Shown here piece by piece: positions 1 through 6,431 of a stretch of 64,000 nt of DNA (the stretch's first letter is position 1; each line of letters begins with the position of its first letter). Both the position numbers and the translations under genes were made by a program. This stretch comes from Candidatus Sulfidibacterium hydrothermale (lineage in GTDB: Bacteria > Bacteroidota > Bacteroidia > Bacteroidales > F082): positions 558,001 to 622,000 of the forward strand of contig NZ_CP083760.1 in the NCBI RefSeq assembly GCF_020149915.1, read 5' to 3'. The notes beneath the pieces are model-generated. The model saw nothing but the letters and a program-made list of their open reading frames with translations, had not been told where the DNA came from and made no database searches.

Positions 1-1
1 T

Positions 2-1057
2 ACTAAGAAAGCTTTAGATCATTTTGACAATAGCCAGAAAACGGAGTTAGACATTGTTGAAGAATATTTAAAAGAGTTCACTATCACTAAAGGCAGTATT
101 TATGAAGAAGATTTTTACGCTCGTCTAATAACAAGTTTAGTTGAGCGCTTTAGGTTGGTCGATACAGAGAATAATAATCCAAAGAAAACAGTTTTGGTTA
201 TTGACGACCTTGACAGAATTGACCCAGAACACATTTTCAGGATATTAAATGTTTTTGCTGCCCATCAAGATATTAATACTCGCGGCAATAAATTTGGCTT
301 TGACAAAATAATTGTCGTTTGTGATATTGATAATGTCAGGAACATCTTCCATCATAAATACGGGACTAATACGGATTTTAACGGCTATATTGATAAATTC
401 TATTCTGTTGACGTCTTTAAATACAGTATGCTGGATGAACTGTATGAAGAAGTAAGTAAAATATTAAATTCTATTGAAGGTAATTCCGTGTTCATTGAAG
501 CTTTTGAGTTAAGGAGGAACCCTAATCAATTATTTAAACTAATACAGTATTTACTTCTTTCTTTTGTGAAGTTTGGAGTTATAAACGTTAGAGATATTGT
601 TAAACTGAAAGAAAAGAAATTTATTTTAAATGAGTATGTAATAAATTCTTATAATACTTATTTTAATACTCGATTTGCAGGGATTCTTATTTTTAATGTT
701 TTGAAGATAATATTTGGAGACTATCAAAATGTTTTGACTGCTTTTGATAAAAGTAAAGTGATAATTGCTAAAAATAATAATTTCTTTTTTGATAAAGAGT
801 GGTTATTAGAAAATGTGCTTTTACCAATTCATTGCATTGATAAAAATGTTGTTATAGAGTTGCCCATGATTTCTGGAGAAAGTATTGAAATTTCGGCACG
901 ATTAGATAAAAAAAGTCAATTATTAACCTATGGTTATTGGATATCGGAAATTGAGTCATCATTACCGAACCGTAAAGAAGTTATTCAAAATTACAATTTG
1001 CATGAACTTTTTTACATGACATATAAACTTGCTTTTGAGAAAAATTACCTGAAATAA
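2..1057 (+). CDS. KAP-type P-loop NTPase, 5' end outside the window
   Basis: The reading frame is open from the left edge, so the gene starts upstream; the first in-window candidate start (TTG at 155) is internal and not used. A Walker B-like strand VLVIDDLDRIDP at about window residues 60-71 is the KAP-family signature, followed by IIVVCDID. The Walker A motif must lie outside the window. The C-terminal half has no motif I recognise. KAP NTPases are membrane-associated or scaffold ATPases often found in phage-defence and mobile loci. The gene is clearly more AT-rich than the core genes to the right and lies beside an IS and an integrase, so acquisition by transfer is likely. Its specific role is unknown. 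Confidence 0.75.
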   Translation, partial: TKKALDHFDNSQKTELDIVEEYLKEFTITKGSIYEEDFYARLITSLVERFRLVDTENNNPKKTVLVIDDLDRIDPEHIFRILNVFAAHQDINTRGNKFGFDKIIVVCDIDNVRNIFHHKYGTNTDFNGYIDKFYSVDVFKYSMLDELYEEVSKILNSIEGNSVFIEAFELRRNPNQLFKLIQYLLLSFVKFGVINVRDIVKLKEKKFILNEYVINSYNTYFNTRFAGILIFNVLKIIFGDYQNVLTAFDKSKVIIAKNNNFFFDKEWLLENVLLPIHCIDKNVVIELPMISGESIEISARLDKKSQLLTYGYWISEIESSLPNRKEVIQNYNLHELFYMTYKLAFEKNYLK

Positions 1058-1200
1058 AAAGAGTCACTTAGCCACTTTCAAATGGCTCCCACTGTTTAGC
1101 CAAATATCCCGCATGCGTTAACTACTCCCCATCTTTAGACAACTCTTTTACAAAAATAAATTAGATTTTCTTTCTTCGTTTAATCATATTAAAAGAAAAC

Positions 1201-2013
1201 CTAAGCAGCCTGTTTGAACACTTTTACAGGCATTTTATACGCTAATGACTGATGGGGTCTTTGCGTGTTGTAGAACTCTATGTAATCTTTAATTTTCTCA
1301 TATAATTCCAGTCCGTCTTCCGATGGTTCCAAATATAACTTTTCGTATTTTATGTTTCTCCAAAACCTCTCTATAAAAATATTATCTATGGCTCGACCTT
1401 TACCATCCATACTGAAAGTAATCCCCTTACCGGTTACAAACTCCGTAAATTCTGTTGCTGTAAACTGGCTTCCCTGATCGGTATTAATCATTTTAGGTTT
1501 GCCATGATCCTTTATGGCTTGCTCCAAAGTCTGTTTGCACCATTGGGTTGTCATGGTATTCGACAATGACCACCCTACGATATACCTGCTGTAAAGGTCT
1601 ATGATGGCAAAAAGGTACATATAACCGTTGCCAACGGGAACATAGGTAATATCCATCGCCCAGACCTGGTTGGAATGGGTTATTTCTAAATTCCGCAACA
1701 AATAGGGAAATACCGTATGGCCTTCCCCCTTATGGGGCTTGCTCGTATTTGGACGTGGGCCGATGGCTTGCAAATCCATAAGCCGGTACAATCGTCGTAC
1801 GCGTTTGGCATTGACCGGATACCCTATGTTTCGCAGATAGGTGGTCATGCGCATGACTCCATAAAAAGGTGTTTTCATGTATTGCTTGTCTATCAGCTTC
1901 ATCAGTTCCTGATTGTAAGAACCCTCTTGTCGGGGAACATAGTAGAAGCTGCTGCGGTTTACTTCTAAAAGTTCGCATTGCCGTTTGACGCTTATTTCTT
2001 CTTTCCTGTTCAC
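1201..2013 (-). CDS. IS3-family transposase OrfB (DDE catalytic domain)
   Basis: 270 aa from a GTG codon, or the C-terminal part of an OrfAB frameshift product. An HTH_21-like segment (residues about 30-90) precedes an rve integrase core. The catalytic triad is visible as WAMDITY (first D), INTDQGSQF (second D) and DNIFIERFWR (E), so the enzyme looks intact. It catalyses cutting and joining of the element's ends. The frame lies -1 relative to orfA, and the frame upstream of the GTG is open back to the slippery run, as expected for IS3 elements in which the active protein is the fusion. Confidence 0.93.
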   Translation of the reverse strand: MNRKEEISVKRQCELLEVNRSSFYYVPRQEGSYNQELMKLIDKQYMKTPFYGVMRMTTYLRNIGYPVNAKRVRRLYRLMDLQAIGPRPNTSKPHKGEGHTVFPYLLRNLEITHSNQVWAMDITYVPVGNGYMYLFAIIDLYSRYIVGWSLSNTMTTQWCKQTLEQAIKDHGKPKMINTDQGSQFTATEFTEFVTGKGITFSMDGKGRAIDNIFIERFWRNIKYEKLYLEPSEDGLELYEKIKDYIEFYNTQRPHQSLAYKMPVKVFKQAA

Positions 2014-2036
2014 TTTTTGAAGTTTCGCTTTTCCGG

Positions 2037-2330
2037 CTATTTCCCCAACACTTTTTTTAAGAAGTCAACTTCCATTTGCAGTTGGCCTACTTTCTTAAAC
2101 AGGGCTTCTTTCTCTTTTTCAACATCTTCTTTCTTAGTACCCTTTTCAAATACCGATGATGCTGATGATAAAAACTGGCTCTTCCAGGTAGAAATCTGAT
2201 TCGGGTGTAATCCGTATTTCCTCCCCAGTTCCTGAATCGTTTCTCTTTCCTGCAGGGCTTCCAATACTACTTTCGTTTTGAACCTTGATGTGTACTTTTT
2301 TCTCTTTTTCATAACAACAAGTTTAATCAA
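2037..2330 (-). CDS. IS3-family transposase OrfA (helix-turn-helix)
   Basis: 97 aa. The N-terminal helix-turn-helix is of the transposase-8/IS3 type, with FKTKVVLEAL followed by LGRKYGLHPNQISTWKSQF. A leucine-zipper-like coiled coil (about residues 65-95) ends in DFLKKVLGK. OrfA binds the element's terminal repeats, and frameshifting at its 3' end yields OrfAB. A second in-frame ATG at codon 7 could also be the start. Confidence 0.92.
   Translation of the reverse strand: MIKLVVMKKRKKYTSRFKTKVVLEALQERETIQELGRKYGLHPNQISTWKSQFLSSASSVFEKGTKKEDVEKEKEALFKKVGQLQMEVDFLKKVLGK
2051..2060 (-). promoter_or_regulatory. Programmed -1 frameshift site of the IS
   Basis: On the minus strand the run TTAAAAAAAG lies ten codons or fewer before the orfA stop. 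Slipping back one base on the A7 stretch joins the orfA frame to the orfB frame without a stop between. A-rich heptamers of this kind are the usual IS3 frameshift signal. Confidence 0.7.
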
Positions 2331-2335
2331 TTTTT

Positions 2336-3601
2336 CTAACTTAACTCGTTGTCCAGTTTTTGGGGTGTATTATAGCGTTCAGCATGTTCTTGTGGGGTTA
2401 CTTTGATATATTTTAGAAAGGCAGTTTCTGTGCGGTGGCCGGTGATGGCCATGATGGTAATAGAGGGTATTCCCATTTTATACATGTTTGTAGCAAATGA
2501 ACGACGTGCCGTGTGGGTGGTTACCAGTTGCCATTTATTTTTGATAATGGTTTCTGTTTTTCCGCCTCTGGTAATTTGCTTGGTAACGGCTTCCTTAAAG
2601 TCTGCCATTTTTGCCACTTGCTTTATGTATTCATTAAACTTTTGATTTGAAATGGTCTTGGGTAAAACACCTTTATATTTATCCAGGATTGTTTTCACTG
2701 TAGGGTGAATTGGAATGACTACCGGTTGCCCGGTCTTTTGTTGCTTCAGTGTGAGGAAACCATTTTGAATATTTTCAGGTTTTACTTTATTCCAGTCTGA
2801 AAAACGCAAACCTGTCCAGCAACCTATCAGGAATAAATCTCGTGTTCGGTCAAGGTATGGTTTGTTTGACAAATCCAGTTTGGTTATTTGTTCAATTTCC
2901 TGAACTGACAAATAGATATTGTCGCTTTCCTCTGTAATAGCCTTAAATCGTTTGCTTTTAAAAGCCATATTAGTGTTGATGCCTCTGTCAGTGGCTTCGT
3001 TCAGAACAATTTTAAGAAAACGTAATTTTTTACCAATGGTGTTTTGTGCTAAATTTTTTTTCTCTAAGAATTTGATAAAGTCGTTGTAAAAATCCAAATC
3101 AATATCTTCAAAATCAATCTCTTTTCTTCTACTTCGGGCATACTCTTTCAGGTACCCAAATGTTACATGAAATTCCCGCACTGACTGATACGATATTTGT
3201 TTGTCTGTTTTTTGGTTTATCCGGTGTTCTGCATTGTCAATTACACTTTGAAAAAAGTCAAAGAGCGTTTTGGGCTTTTCTGTGTATTTGTCAGGAAAAC
3301 GGTATTTATCAATAACCAAATTTAGCCAATCTGCTGTGGGAAGTGTTTTCAGGTCTTTATATGCATCCAGTATTGCAACTTCTAAGTTATCGAGGTATTG
3401 TTTGTCCTTATTTTTGTCAGGGTATTTCGTTTTTTTGTTTATCGTGTGTGTTTCGTTACTGAAATGCCGGGGTAAAATCTCTAAACCTGATTTAGCATAA
3501 AGATTAATTTTTTTCCCATGTCTAAACCTCACCCTGACGCTGATTTTTTTGGTCGGGTCTGTTTTTTTTGATGTCCTGACAAAATAAATAACGGTTGCCA
3601 T
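2336..3601 (-). CDS. Tyrosine-type site-specific recombinase (integrase), 3' end rewritten by the IS
   Basis: 421 aa. An N-terminal Arm-DNA-binding domain (1-100) and a SAM-like core-binding domain (about 110-210) precede the catalytic domain. The catalytic residues are visible: R266 (TGLRFSDW), K289, H363 and R366 (HTARR), H389 (GHR) and Y398 (FLKYIKV), so chemistry should be possible. It would integrate and excise the accessory segment. The IS terminal repeat ends at 2355, so the last residues (DNELS and the stop) are encoded by IS DNA and the native C-terminal tail is lost. Whether it is still active is unclear. Transcription runs inward, away from the probable element edge. Confidence 0.9.
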   Translation of the reverse strand: MATVIYFVRTSKKTDPTKKISVRVRFRHGKKINLYAKSGLEILPRHFSNETHTINKKTKYPDKNKDKQYLDNLEVAILDAYKDLKTLPTADWLNLVIDKYRFPDKYTEKPKTLFDFFQSVIDNAEHRINQKTDKQISYQSVREFHVTFGYLKEYARSRRKEIDFEDIDLDFYNDFIKFLEKKNLAQNTIGKKLRFLKIVLNEATDRGINTNMAFKSKRFKAITEESDNIYLSVQEIEQITKLDLSNKPYLDRTRDLFLIGCWTGLRFSDWNKVKPENIQNGFLTLKQQKTGQPVVIPIHPTVKTILDKYKGVLPKTISNQKFNEYIKQVAKMADFKEAVTKQITRGGKTETIIKNKWQLVTTHTARRSFATNMYKMGIPSITIMAITGHRTETAFLKYIKVTPQEHAERYNTPQKLDNELS

Positions 3602-3645
3602 ATTGATAAACTTAAAAGGTCACAACAAAAATAAAAAAATGTTTT

Positions 3646-3669
3646 CGTTGCAACCACCGTTGCAACCAC
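3646..3669. repeat. 12-bp tandem direct repeat upstream of the integrase
   Basis: Two perfect adjacent copies of CGTTGCAACCAC, each containing the palindrome GTTGCAAC, lie about 45 bp upstream of the integrase start. Repeats in this position are often recombinase arm-binding sites or part of the att region. That role is inferred. Confidence 0.6.
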
Positions 3670-3935
3670 CTTTTTAAAATTTAATGCGATTCCCTTCTAT
3701 GTATTTAAATATCTTGAATATGTTGTTTGCGCCTTAAGTTACTGATAATATGTGATATATTGGCGTATTTGTGTGGTTTGGCTATTTAGGGTCATTTAAT
3801 GGGTGTTAGTCCTGGTGAGGCTACAAACCCACTTTTTTCAAGAACCGATGTCTTATTATGCATAGGTAACCTCTTTTCTCTTCTGTGTTTATAAACGGGG
3901 ATAGATTATTTGTAATGCTTTTAGTTTGGGCATTG

Positions 3936-4009
3936 TAAATGCCGCAATAAATGCGTCCACGTTACAAACGTGGACGAGTTGGGGCACTTTGATTTAACAT
4001 CGGCATTTA
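3936..4009. repeat. Nested REP-like palindrome
   Basis: Outer arms TAAATGCCG (3936-3944) and CGGCATTTA (4001-4009) enclose a perfect inner hairpin: CGTCCACGTT (3954-3963), a 3-base loop, then AACGTGGACG (3967-3976). No U-tract follows, so it is not a typical terminator. The layout resembles a repetitive extragenic palindrome or a small non-autonomous element. Confidence 0.55.
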
Positions 4010-4344
4010 CCATTGTAGATTTTAAAATACAATTGGTATTATATCCTTTTTCTGTTCCGCTTTTTCTGCCAATTTCAATCCTGAAATTGCTTGGTTTCTG
4101 TCGTTTTGTCATAAATTTTATTCCGAAAGAAAAATGGAGAAATAAAGGCGTTTAGCTATCGTAATATACTGATATTAAGTATGATAATTCGATTTTCGTA
4201 AAAATATTTTGTCAAAAATCGTTCATGAGAAATGAATCTTGACGTTTTTCCTCTTTTTGGCATAATCATTGACTTTTATAAGCCGTCAACAAATAAAGTT
4301 GAAAATTTATCAAAGAAAAAAATTAAAAAATATAAATAAAGGAG

Positions 4345-4350
4345 GAAAAA
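4345..4350 (+). promoter_or_regulatory. Strong Shine-Dalgarno of dnaK
   Basis: GGAGGA-type purine run (AAAGGAGGAAAAATAA) directly before the ATG at 4354. It stands out because most genes in this window lack a clear SD, as is usual in Bacteroidota. It fixes the dnaK start. Confidence 0.6.
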
Positions 4351-4353
4351 TAA

Positions 4354-6279
4354 ATGGGAAAAATTATTGGAATAGACTTGGGAACCACAAACTCATGCGT
4401 AGCTGTAATGGAAGGTAATGAGCCGGTGGTTATCCCTAACAGCGAAGGGCATCGTACCACTCCCTCAATTGTGGCATTTACTGAAAATGGCGAAAGAAAG
4501 ATTGGCGATCCTGCCAAACGTCAGGCCATTACAAACCCCAAAAGAACGATTGCTTCGATCAAACGTTTTATGGGGAACTCGTACGACGAAGTAACAGAAG
4601 AAATCAAACGGATGTCGTACGAAGTAGTCAGAGGTGATAATAATACTCCGCGTGTAAAAATTGACGATCGATTATATACACCGCAGGAAATCTCAGCCAT
4701 GATTCTTCAGAAAATGAAGAAAACGGCAGAAGATTACCTGGGACAAACCGTAACGGAAGCGGTAATTACGGTTCCTGCTTACTTTAATGATGCACAGCGT
4801 CAGGCTACTAAAGAAGCTGGTGAAATTGCCGGTTTAAAAGTCAGACGTATCATCAACGAACCGACAGCTGCTTCGTTAGCTTATGGTTTGGATAAGAAAA
4901 AACAAGACGAAACGGTAGCCGTTTTCGACTTGGGTGGCGGTACTTTTGATATCTCTATCCTGGAACTTGGTGACGGCGTTTTTGAAGTTAAATCGACCAA
5001 TGGTAATACGCACCTTGGTGGTGACGACTTTGATGGTAAAATCATCAACTGGCTGGCCGAAGAGTTCCTGAAAGATGAAGGCGTTGATTTGCGGAAAGAT
5101 CCGATGGCTTTGCAGCGTTTGAAAGAAGCTGCTGAAAAAGCTAAGATCGAACTGTCAAGTTCTACGGAAACCGAAATCAACCTGCCTTACATTATGCCGG
5201 TGGACGGTGTGCCGAAACACTTGGTACGTAAACTAACCCGGGCTAAATTTGAGCAACTGACCGATGATCTGATTAAGGCAACCATTGAACCTTGTAAAGC
5301 TGCCTTGAAAGATGCTGGTATCAGTGCTTCGGATGTGGATGAAGTAATCTTGGTAGGAGGTTCCACCCGTATTCCGGCTATTCAGAAAATTGTAAAAGAC
5401 TTTTTCGGAAAAGAGCCATCCAAAGGAGTGAATCCGGATGAAGTAGTGGCCATTGGTGCGGCTATTCAGGGTGGTGTACTGACCGGAGAAGTAAAAGATG
5501 TTCTGTTGCTGGACGTTACTCCGCTTTCGCTGGGTATTGAAACGTTGGGTGGTGTAATGACCAAATTGATTGAAGCCAATACCACTATCCCGACGAAGAA
5601 ATCGGAGGTCTTCTCTACAGCTGCTGATAACCAGCCTTCGGTAGAGATTCATGTGCTGCAGGGTGAACGCCCGATGGCTAATCAGAACAAAAGTATCGGA
5701 CGGTTCCATTTGGACGGCATTCCGCCGGCCCCGCGTGGAGTACCGCAGATCGAAGTGACTTTTGATATCGATAGCAATGGTATTCTGAATGTAACAGCAA
5801 AAGACAAGGCTACCGGTAAATCGCAAAACATCCGTATTGAAGCTTCTTCCGGATTGTCTGAAGAAGAAATTAAACGGATGAAAGCGGAAGCTGAAGCCAA
5901 TGCTGAGGAAGACAAAAAAGCAAAAGAGCGTATCGACAAACTGAATGCTGCTGATGCATTGATCTTCCAGACAGAAAAACAACTGAAAGAGTATGGCGAT
6001 AAATTGCCGGCTGATAAAAAATCAGAAATTGAAAGCGGTTTGGAAGCTTTACGTAATGCACACAAATCGCAGGATATCCCGGCTATAGATGCTGCCATGG
6101 AAAAACTGAATGCAGCTTGGCAAAAAGCCAGTGAAGACATGTATAAAAGTGCTCAAGGCGGAGCTGCAGGAACACAAACCCCACCTCAGGGTGACGCTTC
6201 CGATTCTTCAAGCAATACCGGAAACGGAGGAGATGACGAAGTAACAGATGTTGACTTTGAGGAAGTGGACGATAAATAA
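4354..6279 (+). CDS. dnaK: Chaperone protein DnaK (Hsp70)
   Basis: 641 aa, normal length. The ATPase domain carries [13 protein letters not shown] at the N-terminus, [13 protein letters not shown] near 190 and [10 protein letters not shown] near 335. The substrate-binding domain and helical lid follow, then a low-complexity Gly/Ser tail ending EEVDDK, the conserved C-terminus. It is the ATP-dependent cytosolic foldase working with DnaJ and GrpE, which are not in the window. It stands alone, ends at a strong hairpin terminator, and has no CIRCE (HrcA) operator upstream. The start is fixed by the GGAGG sequence. Confidence 0.99.
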   Translation: MGKIIGIDLGTTNSCVAVMEGNEPVVIPNSEGHRTTPSIVAFTENGERKIGDPAKRQAITNPKRTIASIKRFMGNSYDEVTEEIKRMSYEVVRGDNNTPRVKIDDRLYTPQEISAMILQKMKKTAEDYLGQTVTEAVITVPAYFNDAQRQATKEAGEIAGLKVRRIINEPTAASLAYGLDKKKQDETVAVFDLGGGTFDISILELGDGVFEVKSTNGNTHLGGDDFDGKIINWLAEEFLKDEGVDLRKDPMALQRLKEAAEKAKIELSSSTETEINLPYIMPVDGVPKHLVRKLTRAKFEQLTDDLIKATIEPCKAALKDAGISASDVDEVILVGGSTRIPAIQKIVKDFFGKEPSKGVNPDEVVAIGAAIQGGVLTGEVKDVLLLDVTPLSLGIETLGGVMTKLIEANTTIPTKKSEVFSTAADNQPSVEIHVLQGERPMANQNKSIGRFHLDGIPPAPRGVPQIEVTFDIDSNGILNVTAKDKATGKSQNIRIEASSGLSEEEIKRMKAEAEANAEEDKKAKERIDKLNAADALIFQTEKQLKEYGDKLPADKKSEIESGLEALRNAHKSQDIPAIDAAMEKLNAAWQKASEDMYKSAQGGAAGTQTPPQGDASDSSSNTGNGGDDEVTDVDFEEVDDK

Positions 6280-6296
6280 AACCGATTGAAACGATG

Positions 6297-6330
6297 AAAA
6301 AAAGCTGCTCTTAACGGGCAGCTTTTTTTT
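6297..6330 (+). terminator. Rho-independent terminator of dnaK
   Basis: Stem AAAAAAGCTGC / GCAGCTTTTTT with a 9-base loop and a T8 tract, 17 bp after the dnaK stop. The A-rich side may also serve the convergent amylase transcript. Confidence 0.85.
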
Positions 6331-6361
6331 GCTCTGTATTTACCGACAGGTTTGTTCTTTG

Positions 6362-6391
6362 TTCCTGTTCTGCCTGCAGGCAGAACAGGAA
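6362..6391. repeat. 30-bp perfect palindrome between dnaK and the amylase gene
   Basis: A perfect inverted repeat with no loop, centred on TGCCTGCAGGCA and flanked by TTCCTGTTC / GAACAGGAA. It lies 40 bp past the convergent amylase stop. It may terminate the amylase transcript or be a dispersed repetitive palindrome. Confidence 0.6.
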
Positions 6392-6431
6392 TTTTGTTGT
6401 TAATCAAAAAAAGATTTCCTTTTCGTTATGA

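Larger units (their letters stand above)
1136..2355 (-). mobile_element. IS3-family insertion sequence (about 1.2 kb)
   Basis: Two overlapping minus-strand genes have the IS3 layout (orfA helix-turn-helix, orfB DDE transposase in the -1 frame). Imperfect terminal inverted repeats are visible: TAGACAAC at 1136 on the left and, read inward on the other strand, TGGACAAC ending at 2355, with further partial matches inside. The left end shows TA where TG is usual, and the flanking triplets (CTT and GTT) do not form a clean target duplication, so the ends are approximate and one side may have been rearranged. The right end lies within the 3' end of the integrase gene. Confidence 0.75.
3602..4353. 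other. 752-base gene-free region at the probable edge of the integrated element
   Basis: It holds a 12-bp tandem repeat just upstream of the integrase, a stretch near 3805-3824 resembling a tRNA 3' end, a nested palindrome at 3936-4009, and the AT-rich dnaK leader ending in a strong AGGAGG ribosome-binding site. Short open frames here show no conserved features. I see no CIRCE element before dnaK and no exact TAnnTTTG promoter. Confidence 0.6.

Noticed and set aside
3921-4112. 63-codon minus frame upstream of dnaK
   Set aside because: It runs through the palindromic repeat and shows no protein features.
4180-4353. CIRCE (HrcA) operator before dnaK
   Set aside because: No TTAGCACTC-N9-GAGTGCTAA dyad is present.
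5233-5982. Long antisense reading frame within dnaK
   Set aside because: It lies wholly opposite a clear dnaK gene and has no recognisable domain, so it is a composition shadow.
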